In this document: positions 8,079 through 17,763 of the stretch, piece after piece
Layout: each line of letters opens with the position of its first letter
Numbering within the stretch: position 1 is the first letter of the stretch
Assembly (NCBI GenBank): GCA_039934635.1
Contig: JBDTLT010000005.1
Location: 1-64,000, forward strand
Reading direction: 5' to 3'
From: DATLFA01 sp039934635
Lineage (GTDB): Bacteria; Actinomycetota; Acidimicrobiia; Acidimicrobiales; WLNW01
Length of the DNA stretch: 64,000 bases
Position numbers and translations under genes: made by a program
Notes under the pieces: model-generated
The model's database searches: none
The model's input: the letters and a program-made list of their open reading frames with translations, nothing else
What the model was told of the DNA's origin: nothing

Positions 8079-10552
8079 AAGCCTTGGCGTCCGACGTCGG
8101 CAAACCGGCGTGGACGGTGCGCCGGGTCGCGGCGGTCCTCGCGCTGCTCACGTACGTGCCCCTTGGTGTCTTGGCGTATCTCAGCATCACCCTCAGCACA
8201 CGCGCTCTCGGTCGGGTAGCCGATGCCAGAGTCGAAACCGCCGCCGCGTTGGAGGCCCGAGCCGTGTTGGCCCGCGCGAACGGGGTTCGCTCGCTCGCTG
8301 CTTCGCTCGCCGCCCGTCCCTCGATCGTCGGTGCCGTCGTCGGCCGCGCCTCGGGTGCGCGGGACGTCGCCGCGCTGCAGGCGGCGCTCGACGGTGCCGT
8401 CCTCGCGGATCAGGAGATCACCTGGGTCGGCTACACCGACCCGAACGGAATCCTCCTCGCGATCTCGCCGGCCGCGCCCGACGCGGTTGGTCGCGACTTC
8501 AACGTTCACGCGTGGTACGGCGAAGCCTTGCGGACCGGTGGTGTCTACGTTTCGAACGCGGAGGAGACGTCGACCACGGATCGTCCGCTCGAGGTCGCAG
8601 TAGCCACGCCGATTCGCGGGAACGATGGCGGCGCGGTGATCGGCTATCTCAGCTTGGGCTATTCGCTCACCGCTCTCCAGGACTTCGTCTCCGCCTTCGC
8701 TCTCGCCGAGCAAATTTCGCTGTCGATCACTGATCAACAGGGCACCGTCATCGCCTCACCGAACCTGCCCATCGGTCTCGTCTCCGCGAGCGACCGCGAG
8801 CCGGTCCGCCTCGCACGGGTGGAAACGACCGGTGTCTTGTCGCAAGGCAGCCCAGACGGTCGCCAGATCGTCGGCTACGCCGCGGTCGGCAACCTCGGTT
8901 GGACGGTCACGGCCGTGGTCCCGGCGTCGGTCGTCCACGAACGGATCGACCCACTGCGGGTGGCGGTCGCCGCGATTGCTCTCGTCCTCACCGCCGGGCT
9001 CACCGCTGCGCTCGTGCTGACGGCTCGCACGCTGCGGGCTCGAACGCTGGCAGAGGAGCGGCTTCGTTCCGCCTCGCGCTACGCGCGCAGCTTGATCGAG
9101 GCCAGCCTCGACCCACTCGTCACCATCAGCCCCGAAGGCAAGATCACCGACGTCAACGAAGCCGCCGTTCGCATCACCGGCGTCGAGCGCGTCCGGCTGG
9201 TGGGCACCGCCTTCTCGACCCACTGCACCGAGCCGGAGAGGGCCGACGAGGGCTACCGGCGCGTCTTCGCCGAGGGTCGCCTCACCGACTACCCACTCAC
9301 TATCCAGAACACGAACGGAGAAATGACCGACGTGTTGTACAACGCCGCGCTCTATCGCAGCGCCGGTGGCGATGTCGAGGGCGTGGTTGCCGCGGCGCGT
9401 GACGTCACCGAGCGGAACCGAACGGAACGCGCGCTCCACGAGAGCCAGGAGCGGTACAGAGGTCTGGTCGAATCCCAGCACGAACTCATCATCCGCGTCG
9501 ACCCCGAGGGCAGGTACACATTCCTCAACGATGCCTACTGCGCGAGGTACGGGGTCAACCGCGAAGAGATCGATGGTTCGACGACCTTCTTGCGCTTTGT
9601 GCATCCCGACGATTTGGCCGTCGCGAACGAAGCCATCAAGAGCTTGGCCCGTCCGCCGTATCGCGAGTACGTGGAACTGCGGACCACCGGAGTGCACGGA
9701 GAGCGATGGGTCGGTACTGAGCTGTATTCGATCCGCGACGAGTCCGGTGCGATCCTCGAGATCCAGGCGGTGGGCCGCGACATCGATGACCGCAAACAGG
9801 CGGAGGCCGAGGTAACCAGACGTACTCACGAGCTCGAACTGGTGAACATCGACCTCGATCGATCGAACGCCGAACTCGAGCAGTTCGCCTATGTCGCCTC
9901 GCATGACCTCTCGGAACCACTGCGGGCGATCGCGGGACCGATTGCCCTCGTCGCCAAGCGATACCAAGGTCGGCTCGACGCCGAGGCCGATCAGTTCATC
10001 GGCTTCGCGGTCGACGGCTGCACCCGTATGCAGCTGCTCATCGACGGGCTCCTCGCGTACTCGCGGGTCGGACGGCTCGAGGTTGCGATCGGACCGGTCG
10101 ACTGCAACCTTCTCATGAAGGAAGTGCTGGCCGCTCTCGGCCCGGCCATCGCAGAAGCCGGGGCGCTCGTTCAGGTCGGACAGCTTCCGATCGTCACCGG
10201 TGAGCCCACTCAGCTGGCGCAGGTGTTCCAGAATCTCGTAGCCAACGCCCTCAAGTTCGTTCCGCTCGGTACGACACCGCTCGTCGTGGTTGCCGCGGAG
10301 CGCGGGGGCAGCATGTGGCGCTTCACCATCACCGACAACGGCATCGGCATCGCTCCTGAGCACCGTGACCGCATCTTCGGGATGTTCAAGCGCCTCAACA
10401 GTCGCGAAAAGTACGCGGGCACGGGGATCGGATTGGCGCTGGCCAAGAAGATCGTCGAACGCCACGGCGGTCAGATCGGAATCGACGACGCGCCGGGAAC
10501 CGGGAGCTGCTTCTGGTTCACCTTGCGGTCACGAGAGGAGAACGGAAAATGA
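8075..10552 (+). CDS. Membrane sensor histidine kinase (Cache-PAS-PAS-HisKA-HATPase)
   Basis: An 825-residue sensor kinase. A first transmembrane helix lies at about residues 14-36, an extracellular double-Cache-like domain at about 40-310 and a second helix near 320-345. Two PAS domains follow (about 360-475 and 485-600), then HisKA with the phosphoacceptor histidine near 610 in YVASHDLSEPLRA, and a HATPase domain with NALKF, DNGIGI and GTGIGLALAKKIVERHGG. The helix ELEQFAYVASHDL is typical of kinases paired with Rcp1-type receivers. I chose the ATG at 8075, just before the first helix. The frame is open upstream but reads as non-coding. Its stop overlaps the next receiver gene (ATGA), which is the likely phosphotransfer partner. 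The Cache domain implies a small extracellular ligand. Confidence 0.9.
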   Translation: MKALASDVGKPAWTVRRVAAVLALLTYVPLGVLAYLSITLSTRALGRVADARVETAAALEARAVLARANGVRSLAASLAARPSIVGAVVGRASGARDVAALQAALDGAVLADQEITWVGYTDPNGILLAISPAAPDAVGRDFNVHAWYGEALRTGGVYVSNAEETSTTDRPLEVAVATPIRGNDGGAVIGYLSLGYSLTALQDFVSAFALAEQISLSITDQQGTVIASPNLPIGLVSASDREPVRLARVETTGVLSQGSPDGRQIVGYAAVGNLGWTVTAVVPASVVHERIDPLRVAVAAIALVLTAGLTAALVLTARTLRARTLAEERLRSASRYARSLIEASLDPLVTISPEGKITDVNEAAVRITGVERVRLVGTAFSTHCTEPERADEGYRRVFAEGRLTDYPLTIQNTNGEMTDVLYNAALYRSAGGDVEGVVAAARDVTERNRTERALHESQERYRGLVESQHELIIRVDPEGRYTFLNDAYCARYGVNREEIDGSTTFLRFVHPDDLAVANEAIKSLARPPYREYVELRTTGVHGERWVGTELYSIRDESGAILEIQAVGRDIDDRKQAEAEVTRRTHELELVNIDLDRSNAELEQFAYVASHDLSEPLRAIAGPIALVAKRYQGRLDAEADQFIGFAVDGCTRMQLLIDGLLAYSRVGRLEVAIGPVDCNLLMKEVLAALGPAIAEAGALVQVGQLPIVTGEPTQLAQVFQNLVANALKFVPLGTTPLVVVAAERGGSMWRFTITDNGIGIAPEHRDRIFGMFKRLNSREKYAGTGIGLALAKKIVERHGGQIGIDDAPGTGSCFWFTLRSREENGK

Positions 10553-11031
10553 CGACACACAACATTGCCCAACAGCCGAGCAGGTCGACCGCCAAACCAT
10601 TGCAGATCCTGCTCGTCGAGGACAGCCCATCGGACGTCGCCATGACGGCGACGGCAATGCGCGACGGGCCGATCGCCCATGTGCTCCACGTGGTCGATGA
10701 CGGCGAAGAGGCGATGGCCTTCCTGCGCCGGCAGGGCGAGTACGCCGATGCCCCTCGTCCCGACCTCGTCCTCCTCGACCTCAACTTGCCCCGCATGGAC
10801 GGCCGCGAGGTGCTGGCTGCCGTGAAGTCCGACCCGCTCCTCGAGCTCATCCCCATCGTGGTCCTCACGACGTCGGCGGCAGAGGCCGACATCCTGAAGT
10901 CGTACCGCCTGCACGCCAACGCGTACATCACCAAGCCGGTGGATTTGGAGAGCTTCTTTGCCGCCATCCATGGCATCGAGAACTTCTGGCTGTCGCTGGC
11001 CCAGCTGCCTGACGGACTGACGGGAGGCTGA
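10549..11031 (+). CDS. Rcp1-like response regulator
   Basis: A 160-residue stand-alone receiver of the Rcp1 type. It carries LLVEDSPSD, a long beta3-alpha3 region with the phosphoacceptor aspartate in LVLLDLNLPRMDG, the switch threonine in VVLTTS and lysine in YITKPVD. The C-terminal ENFWL helix is characteristic of receivers that work with phytochrome-like kinases. It has no output domain. The start overlaps the stop of the upstream kinase, and a hybrid kinase begins 4 bp downstream, so it probably passes phosphate within this operon. Confidence 0.88.
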   Translation: MTTHNIAQQPSRSTAKPLQILLVEDSPSDVAMTATAMRDGPIAHVLHVVDDGEEAMAFLRRQGEYADAPRPDLVLLDLNLPRMDGREVLAAVKSDPLLELIPIVVLTTSAAEADILKSYRLHANAYITKPVDLESFFAAIHGIENFWLSLAQLPDGLTGG

Positions 11032-11035
11032 CCTC

Positions 11036-12550
11036 GTGACTACGACCACCGCCGCGTTCGCGCCACCGCCGGCCGTCGCGCCCACGCCGGTCGAGCGCGT
11101 CGTCATCATCGAAGACAGCCCCTCGGATGCGGTGATGGTGCAGTCGATGCTCGCCGGCCGCAATGCCGGCGTGACCTACGTGTGCGCGGTAGCGCCCACA
11201 CTCGCGGAGGGTCTCCTGCTCATCGACGTGCAGCGACCAGCATGCGTCCTCGTCGATCTGGGTTTGCCCGACTCTGATGGGTTGGACACGCTCAGGACAG
11301 TCCTCGAACACGTGCCCGACACGCCGATCGTCGTGTTCACCGGTCTCGACGACGACACGGTCGGCGAGCAAGCCGTTATCCACGGCGCGCAGGACTATCT
11401 GGTCAAAGGAAAGACTGACGCCCAACTGCTCGTGCGAACAATTCGCCGCGCGACTGAACGCAAACACACAGAACTGGCCGCCCGCAGTCGCGACGCACGC
11501 TTTCGATCGCTGCTCGATCTCGCGCCCGACGCCATCATCGCGACCGACTGCGAGCTTGTGATCACGTTCTGGAACCGGGGCGCGGAGTCGATTTACGGCT
11601 GGACGAGCGACGAGGCCGAGGGCCAGTCCCTCGACGCGTTGATCGACGGTGTGCACGAGCCTGACAACTTCCAAGATCTCCTCACGGTCGGCCATTGGGA
11701 GGGCGAGGCGACGCACCGTACAAAGGACGGGGGATCGACCGTGATCGAGGGCCGATGGTCCGTCGTGAACGATGACGCGGGCGACCCGATCGGGCTCATC
11801 GGCGCGCATCGAGATGTCAGCGCCCGACGCGCGATCGAAGATCAACTCGCGGAGCAAGCCGACCAACTCGAGCGGTCCAATGCAGAGCTCGAGCAATTCG
11901 CCTATGTGGCCTCGCACGACCTCGCGCAGCCATTGCGCACCATCGCGGGGTTCGTTCAGCTGCTCGGGGCCCGTTACAAAGGACGCCTCGACGCCGAAGC
12001 CGACGAGTTCATCGACTTCGCCCTCGAGGGCGTCACACGGATGCAGACCATGATCCAGGATCTGCTGACCTACTCGCGTGTAAGCCGCGCCGAATACAAC
12101 CTTGTCGCCGTCGACACCCGTGCGCTCGTCGAGCAGCTCATGGAGACACTCGGTGTTGGCGACGCCGTAACGATCTCCTCGCCACTTCCGAGGGTCCTCG
12201 CCGACGCAGGCCAGCTCGAGCGCGTGTTCCAGAACCTCATCACGAACGCTCTCAAGTTCGTACCGCCAGACCGTACCGCGCAAGTCGATATCTCCGCCTT
12301 GGACGACGCCGGGCAATGGCACTTTGTCGTTCGTGACAATGGCATCGGCATCGCCGCCGAGCATCGCGAGCGAATCTTCAAGATGTTCGAACGGCTGCAC
12401 AATCACGAGGAGTACCCCGGCACCGGCATCGGGTTGTCCGTTTGTCAGAGAATCGTCGAACGCCACGGTGGGCGGATCTGGCTCGACAGCGTGGAGGGAG
12501 AAGGCAGCACCTTTCACTTCACGCTGGCTCCGAAGAACGTGACGCGATGA
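11036..12550 (+). CDS. Hybrid receiver-PAS-histidine kinase
   Basis: A 504-residue soluble kinase with no membrane segment. The N-terminal receiver (about residues 20-140) has the phosphoacceptor D74 in VLVDLGLPD and a lysine in YLVKGK. A PAS domain spans about 155-265. HisKA has its histidine near 294 in YVASHDLAQPLRT, and the HATPase domain has DNGIGIA and GTGIGLSVCQRIVERHGG. Because the receiver precedes the kinase, its phosphorylation by the upstream membrane kinase could switch this second kinase. The GTG at 11036 lies 4 bp after the preceding stop. The end overlaps the next receiver (ATGA at 12547-12550). It looks like the second tier of a phosphorelay. Confidence 0.88.
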   Translation: MTTTTAAFAPPPAVAPTPVERVVIIEDSPSDAVMVQSMLAGRNAGVTYVCAVAPTLAEGLLLIDVQRPACVLVDLGLPDSDGLDTLRTVLEHVPDTPIVVFTGLDDDTVGEQAVIHGAQDYLVKGKTDAQLLVRTIRRATERKHTELAARSRDARFRSLLDLAPDAIIATDCELVITFWNRGAESIYGWTSDEAEGQSLDALIDGVHEPDNFQDLLTVGHWEGEATHRTKDGGSTVIEGRWSVVNDDAGDPIGLIGAHRDVSARRAIEDQLAEQADQLERSNAELEQFAYVASHDLAQPLRTIAGFVQLLGARYKGRLDAEADEFIDFALEGVTRMQTMIQDLLTYSRVSRAEYNLVAVDTRALVEQLMETLGVGDAVTISSPLPRVLADAGQLERVFQNLITNALKFVPPDRTAQVDISALDDAGQWHFVVRDNGIGIAAEHRERIFKMFERLHNHEEYPGTGIGLSVCQRIVERHGGRIWLDSVEGEGSTFHFTLAPKNVTR

Positions 12551-12996
12551 TCGATGGCCGTATTCAGATCCTGCTCGTCGAGGACAACGCCGCCGACGTT
12601 CGACTGTTGCGGGAAGCCATGCGCGACGTGAAGACGCCGAGCGATCTTCGCGTTGCCAGCGACGGTGAGCAGGCGCTGGCAATGCTGCAACGCGGCGCCG
12701 AGCTTCCAGACCAAGCAAGAGCCGATCTTGTCCTTCTCGATCTGAAGCTTCCCCGCAAGGGCGGCCTCGAGCTACTCGGCGACATCCGAGCCGACGAGAA
12801 TTTGCGCCTGACTCCGGTCATCGTGCTCACTACCTCGACGTCGCAGTCCGACGTCGAGCGTGCCTACGGGCTCGGCGCCAACTGCTACATCGTCAAGCCG
12901 GTCGACTTCGAGCACTTCCGGCAAGTCGTCGCCGCGCTCGACCAGTTCTGGTTCGTTTGCGCGCGGCTGCCGACACACCGTGTTGCCAAGCGGTAA
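12547..12996 (+). CDS. Rcp1-like response regulator (second copy)
   Basis: A 149-residue receiver closely similar in plan to the one at 10549: LLVEDNAAD, the phosphoacceptor aspartate in LVLLDLKLPRKGG, VIVLTTS, and YIVKPVD, ending with a DQFWF helix. The start overlaps the hybrid kinase stop by ATGA, making this the fourth and last gene of the relay operon. The frame is open upstream inside the kinase gene, but the overlapping ATG is clearly the start. Output is probably by protein-protein contact. A P450 gene converges from the other side 4 bp beyond. Confidence 0.87.
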   Translation: MIDGRIQILLVEDNAADVRLLREAMRDVKTPSDLRVASDGEQALAMLQRGAELPDQARADLVLLDLKLPRKGGLELLGDIRADENLRLTPVIVLTTSTSQSDVERAYGLGANCYIVKPVDFEHFRQVVAALDQFWFVCARLPTHRVAKR

Positions 12997-13000
12997 GGAC

Positions 13001-14194
13001 TCAGTCGAAGCGCACGGGCAGTTTGTTCGGTCCGCGCAGCAGTTGGATGAACGATCCTCCGATGCGCACATCGCTGCCGTCACCGTCGAATCGCAGTCGC
13101 GGCAGGCGGGTGAGCAATACGCGGAGCGCGATTTCGAGCTCGGCGCGCGCAAGGTGAACGCCCAAGCAATAGTGCACACCGAAACCGAACGTGAGGGTGA
13201 CTGCCGGGCGGCGGTCGATGTCGAAACGATCGCCGTCGGGGAACACCGACGGATCTCGATTCGCTGCGCCGATGCCGAAGATGAGCGGTGTCCCCGCCGG
13301 TATCGCGATGCCGTTCCAGACGACGTCTTCGCGGTTGCGGCGCGGCAGCATCGGCACTGGTGGGCTCCAGCGCACACCTTCCTCCGCGGCCGCCGCGCAC
13401 AACGAAGGATCGGCGACGACGCGGGCGAGTTGATCGGGGTTCTTCAAGAGCGCGTAGATGGTGCTGCCGAGGCCGAGGTAGGTCGTGTCCGCACCGGCGG
13501 GAAACAAGAGCTTCAGGAACGCAAAGATCTCGGTGTCGGTCAGCCGTTGTCCGTCGATCTCTTCGGTTGCGAGCTTCGACAACAAATCGTCGCCCGGGTT
13601 CTCGCGCCGCTCGTGAAGGTGCGGGCGAACGAAGTCCTCGAACTCTTTCGAACACGACAGGGCGTGCGCGTAGTTCGACTGGATGTCGAGCATGGCGAGT
13701 GCCCAGCGAGTCACATCGTCCTCCGCGTGCTGCGGTAGGCCCAACATCGCGAGGATGATCTTTGCCGGATACGCGCGCGTGAACTCCGCGACCAGGTCGG
13801 CACGACCACGCGGCTCGAAGCGATCGATGAGCTCGTGCGCCATGGGCTCGAGGAGCGGCGTCATCAACGGCGGCATGAGGCGCTGGCGAAAGCCGGGTGA
13901 CGCGAGCGCGCGGTTGACGCGATGCTCGCTGCCCTCCATCGTTTGCATGTTGCGGCCCATGACATCGGTGACGGTGTTGCCGTAGAACTCGGCCGACGGA
14001 AACGTCGCCTCGTCCTTGAACGCGGCGTGCACGAGCTCGTAGCTGGTGAACATGACTGCGGGTTGACCGAAGCAGCGGACCCATGCGGCCGGTTTCGTCG
14101 CGCGTAGGCGAGCCAATCGTTCGTCGAGATCGTCGAGGTCGTCGAGCGCATAGTCCGCGTCGTCGTCGAGCGTGTCTGGCACCGCAATGGCCAT
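13001..14194 (-). CDS. Cytochrome P450
   Basis: A 397-residue soluble bacterial P450. It has the I-helix oxygen-activation motif AGADTT, the K-helix ExxR in EEGVRW, and the haem-binding loop FGFGVHYCLG with the cysteine ligand near residue 342. Length and lack of a membrane anchor fit the class that takes electrons from ferredoxin and a ferredoxin reductase. No dedicated redox partner is adjacent. The KstD-like and CoA-related genes nearby make a steroid, terpene or fatty-acid substrate reasonable, but this is inference. It ends 4 bp from the convergent receiver gene. Confidence 0.9.
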   Translation of the reverse strand: MAIAVPDTLDDDADYALDDLDDLDERLARLRATKPAAWVRCFGQPAVMFTSYELVHAAFKDEATFPSAEFYGNTVTDVMGRNMQTMEGSEHRVNRALASPGFRQRLMPPLMTPLLEPMAHELIDRFEPRGRADLVAEFTRAYPAKIILAMLGLPQHAEDDVTRWALAMLDIQSNYAHALSCSKEFEDFVRPHLHERRENPGDDLLSKLATEEIDGQRLTDTEIFAFLKLLFPAGADTTYLGLGSTIYALLKNPDQLARVVADPSLCAAAAEEGVRWSPPVPMLPRRNREDVVWNGIAIPAGTPLIFGIGAANRDPSVFPDGDRFDIDRRPAVTLTFGFGVHYCLGVHLARAELEIALRVLLTRLPRLRFDGDGSDVRIGGSFIQLLRGPNKLPVRFD

Positions 14195-14341
14195 CGTGTC
14201 CCCCGGTCGGTCGTGCCCCGGTGCGAGTTTGCCATGTTTTGCGGGTGACCTCCGCCGATGCGCGGGCCGTATGACTCAGGCGGAGCCGCCCGATCAAAAG
14301 TGTATGGTCGGACGACAGGCGTCAATGCGAAGGGTGAGCAA

Positions 14342-16342
14342 GTGCGCAAGCGATCGGTCGGCCGTCTGCTCCTCGTGGTCACGTTGATGCTCGCGGGGAT
14401 CACTGCAGGGCCCGAGCGTGTCATTGCCGACACCACGTCGCTCGGCACCGCGGCAGTCACGCCCGATCGGTTTCACGCCATCTACGCGCTGCCGAATGAC
14501 GCAGTGTTGACACCATCCGGATCGCGTCCCGACTTGCGACCCAATGTGCTCGTGCCTCGTATCCAAAGTGAGCTGCGTTCGGTGCGCGAATGGTTCGCCA
14601 CGCAGAGCGGTAACCGGCGTCCCCGTTTCGTGCTCGGCGCAAATGGCATAGAGGTCACGGTGGTGACGATCCCCGTGAGCACCGCCGAGCTGGGTGCAAG
14701 TGGTTGGGACGCGCACTACACGATCTTGCGCCTGCTGACCGAGGCTGGGGTTTTGCTCGACAACGAGATGGGTGTCATCTACGTGCCGTCGGACGGGCCC
14801 GCATGCGGCGCAACGACGAACCATTCGATCCTCTACATGGACGCCTGCTCGATCTACCCGTCGGGTCAATTCGGATTTCCGTATGGCGCGAGCTATCTCG
14901 CGGCCCACGAAATGACGCACGCCTTCGGCGCGGTGCCGCGTTGCGCGCCGCACTACGACGGCAGCGGCCATGTGAACAGCGACAACCGCGATGTCCTCTA
15001 TCAAGGCCCCGGCGGTCGCGACTTTCTCAACCTCATGCTCGATCCGGGTCACGACGACTACTACGGGCACGGCCGACCCGACTGCGTCGATATCGCCACG
15101 CATCCCGCGTGGTTGCCGCCCGGCGTCGGACGCTGCAACGGAGTATCCCCATCGACGGCAACGGTGGCGACATCGGGCTCGGGCCCTGCTGCGCCGCCGG
15201 TGGGCGCGGGCGGGTTCGTGGGCGTCGGGCCGACGCGCCTCTTCGATACGCGACTCACGAGCGGGGGCGCACCCTGTCCGGGACAAACACTGTTGGCGCA
15301 AGTCGCGGGCCGCGGCGGCGTGCCGACATCGGGTGTCGCGGCCGTCGTGTTGAACATCACCGCCACCTCACCGTTCGCCGACGGTTACCTGTCGGTGTGG
15401 CCGGCCGGCCTGGCGCGACCGAACTCGTCGAGCGTGAACTTCGCGGCCTCGTCGACGACCGCGAATCTCGTGGTTGCCACTCTGTCGGCCGACGGACGAA
15501 TCGCACTGTGGAACTCGAACGATTCGCCGTCGATGGACTCGGTCGACGTGATCGTCGATGTGGTCGGCTATCTGCCCTCTGGGTCGGGCTTCACCGGCAT
15601 GGCACCGACGCGGGTGCTCGATACACGCATCGGTGTCGGCGCGCCTCAGGTTCCCCTCGATGCGGGCGGCGAGATCGCAGTACAGATGACCGGCAATGGC
15701 GGTGTGCCGCCGGGCGGTGTGTCCGCGGTTGCGCTCAACGTGACGGTCACCGGCACGACTGCCGACGGGTACATCTCGGTATGGCCGAGTGGGCAAGCGC
15801 GCCCAAACGTCTCGAGTCTCAACTTCGGGCCCGCAACATCGCGCGCGAACCTCGTCATCGTGCCGGTCGGCAGCGACGGCGCGGTCAAGATTTGGAATTC
15901 GAATGATGCATCGGCGATGCGCAGGGCGTCCGTGATCGCCGATGTTGTGGGCTACTTCGAGACGTCGGGCAGCTTCCATGCGGTCACACCAGATCGCGTG
16001 CTCGATACGCGCGTCGGCAACGGGGCAACCGGGCCGCTGGCCCCGGGTGGCCAGCGCGATGTCGCGCTCGTCGGCCGCGCCGGTATCCCCGCGGGGGCCA
16101 CTGCGGTCACGCTCAACGTGACCGCTACCAAGACCGCGTCCGGGGGCTACTTCACACTGTGGCCGACTGCTGCGGCCAAGCCAGGTACGTCGACGGTCAA
16201 CTGGTCCACCGGGCAGACGGTCGCGAATGCCGCGATTGCGACGATCGGTGCCGATGGCAAAGTCAGCATCTGGAACGCCAACGACTCGTCGCAGTTCGCG
16301 AGCGCCGAGGCCATCTTCGACGTGTTCGGCTACTTCACGTAG
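14342..16342 (+). CDS. Secreted metalloprotease-like protein with three PTRxxDTR repeats
   Basis: A 666-residue exported protein. I chose the GTG at 14342, which follows AAGGGTGAG. The product then begins with a classic signal peptide (VRKRSVGRLLLVVTLMLAG). The N-terminal half contains HEMTHAFG, a zinc-binding HExxHxxG motif of the metzincin kind, but the third histidine expected three residues later is replaced by proline. Histidines further on (PHYDGSGH) could serve. The C-terminal half (about residue 300 onward) has three repeats of about 120 residues, each starting with a PTRxxDTR or PDRVLDTR motif and ending VDVVGYL, DVVGYFE or FDVFGYF. Such repeats are frequent in secreted actinobacterial proteins and may bind the cell surface. 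Proteolytic activity is inferred. Confidence 0.7.
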   Translation: MRKRSVGRLLLVVTLMLAGITAGPERVIADTTSLGTAAVTPDRFHAIYALPNDAVLTPSGSRPDLRPNVLVPRIQSELRSVREWFATQSGNRRPRFVLGANGIEVTVVTIPVSTAELGASGWDAHYTILRLLTEAGVLLDNEMGVIYVPSDGPACGATTNHSILYMDACSIYPSGQFGFPYGASYLAAHEMTHAFGAVPRCAPHYDGSGHVNSDNRDVLYQGPGGRDFLNLMLDPGHDDYYGHGRPDCVDIATHPAWLPPGVGRCNGVSPSTATVATSGSGPAAPPVGAGGFVGVGPTRLFDTRLTSGGAPCPGQTLLAQVAGRGGVPTSGVAAVVLNITATSPFADGYLSVWPAGLARPNSSSVNFAASSTTANLVVATLSADGRIALWNSNDSPSMDSVDVIVDVVGYLPSGSGFTGMAPTRVLDTRIGVGAPQVPLDAGGEIAVQMTGNGGVPPGGVSAVALNVTVTGTTADGYISVWPSGQARPNVSSLNFGPATSRANLVIVPVGSDGAVKIWNSNDASAMRRASVIADVVGYFETSGSFHAVTPDRVLDTRVGNGATGPLAPGGQRDVALVGRAGIPAGATAVTLNVTATKTASGGYFTLWPTAAAKPGTSTVNWSTGQTVANAAIATIGADGKVSIWNANDSSQFASAEAIFDVFGYFT

Positions 16343-16371
16343 CGGAGACGACCGGGCCGTCGTCGCGCTGG

Positions 16372-17763
16372 TCAATCCTGTCTGATCGGCAAGCGCACCC
16401 GCACGACGGTCTCGCCCGGCTGCGATCGGACGATCGAGATCTGACCGCGATGGCGTTCGGTCACGATCTGGCGCGAGATGTCGAGCCCGATGCCGGTGCC
16501 CTTGCCGACGTCCTTTGTGGTGAAGAACGCCTCGAACGCGCGCGACTGTTCTTCGGGCGTCATGCCTTTGCCGGAGTCGGTGAACTCAACGACCACGGTG
16601 TCGCCACTCGGTTGCACCGAGATCATCAACGTGCCCTTGCTGTTCATCGCGTCGATGGCGTTGCCGATGAGGTTCGTCCACACCTGGTTGAGTGCGCCCG
16701 GGTAGCCGTCGATCAGCGGGATCCCGCCGCCGATGTCACGCTTTACCTGTATGTCGCCCATTCGATGATGCAGCATCAACAGCGTGCTCTCGATGCCTTC
16801 GACCACATCGACATTCTGGCGCGCCGCCCGATCTGCCTGTGTGTACGCGCGTCCTGAGTTCACCAGACCAGAAATCCGCGACGTCGACTCTCGCATTTGG
16901 CGTAGCAGGGTGCTCACTTCCACCGCGCTCATGACCCACGCCAGGCTCGGCTCGAGCTTGTCAGAGCCAACCGCGGTGCGGACTCGTTCGCACCAATCGA
17001 TGTCGGCGCCCGCAGCCGCGAGTGTCGACGCGATCTGCCACGCCGCTTGGACACCCTCGCGTTCGAGCCAGTCGGCCAGCTGCTCCTCGCGATCGGAGAG
17101 TTCGAGCGGGTCGTGATGGGGGGGCAACACGTCGGCGATCTCACGCCGCATCGCGTCGAGCGAGATGAACTCGGCCGCCCGCAATTCGAGCGTGGCCAGT
17201 TGCGCCAACGACTCGAACATGTGGTCGCAGTTGTAGTCGAGCGCCTCGACGGCGCGCGTCGCGGCGGCCGCCGGATTGTTGAGCTCGTGCGTGAGCGCGG
17301 TCGAAATCCGGCCGAGCGCGACGAACTTCTCTTGCTCGCGATTGAGCGCCTCCAAACGGCGCACGGTCTGGAAGATGCCTTCGATCAGATGAACGCCGAA
17401 GGGGTACCACTCGTGCGCGAGCGCACTCAACGCGGGGGCGGGCAGCTTGAACATGCGACCGGCCTCGCTACCGCGTGCGGTGGCGAGATAGCTCGATTCG
17501 TTGTGCCACGCACGAAAGCCACCGGCCCATTGACCCGGCGTTTCCATGGCGAAGAGAATGGTTTCTTCGTGCTCGACGCGGCGGAACAGCTGCACGCGGC
17601 CTTCGATGAAGACCCACAGGTTGTCGGCCGGCTGACCTTCTTCGAAGAGCACGTCGCCCGGACCGAACACGACTTCTTCGCCGTGTTCGATCAAGGCGTC
17701 GATTTGTTCGTCGTCGAGACTCTGGAAGAGGAATGTCGAACGGAGATCGGCCGGCGAGATCAC
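16372..17763 (-). CDS. Sensor histidine kinase with N-terminal cyclic-nucleotide-binding domain
   Basis: A 463-residue soluble kinase. Residues about 10-125 form a cNMP/CRP-like beta-roll (FGPGDVLFEEGQPADNLW, then VFIEGRVQLF). A dimerisation helix follows with the likely phosphoacceptor H159 in ALTHELNNPAAA. The ATPase domain has IGNAIDAM, DSGKGM and GTGIGLDIS. The GTG start at 17763 overlaps the stop of the upstream receiver/reductase gene as GTGA, so the two are coupled. The pair is probably a kinase with its cognate receiver, which would be phosphorylated on D62 of the partner. No membrane segment is present, so the signal is cytoplasmic. Frame beyond 17763 belongs to the neighbour's antisense and is not coding. 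Confidence 0.86.
   Translation of the reverse strand: MISPADLRSTFLFQSLDDEQIDALIEHGEEVVFGPGDVLFEEGQPADNLWVFIEGRVQLFRRVEHEETILFAMETPGQWAGGFRAWHNESSYLATARGSEAGRMFKLPAPALSALAHEWYPFGVHLIEGIFQTVRRLEALNREQEKFVALGRISTALTHELNNPAAAATRAVEALDYNCDHMFESLAQLATLELRAAEFISLDAMRREIADVLPPHHDPLELSDREEQLADWLEREGVQAAWQIASTLAAAGADIDWCERVRTAVGSDKLEPSLAWVMSAVEVSTLLRQMRESTSRISGLVNSGRAYTQADRAARQNVDVVEGIESTLLMLHHRMGDIQVKRDIGGGIPLIDGYPGALNQVWTNLIGNAIDAMNSKGTLMISVQPSGDTVVVEFTDSGKGMTPEEQSRAFEAFFTTKDVGKGTGIGLDISRQIVTERHRGQISIVRSQPGETVVRVRLPIRQD

Noticed and set aside
8756..12718. Two long minus-strand frames opposite the kinase operon
   Set aside because: They lie wholly opposite genes with all kinase and receiver motifs and show no motif of their own.
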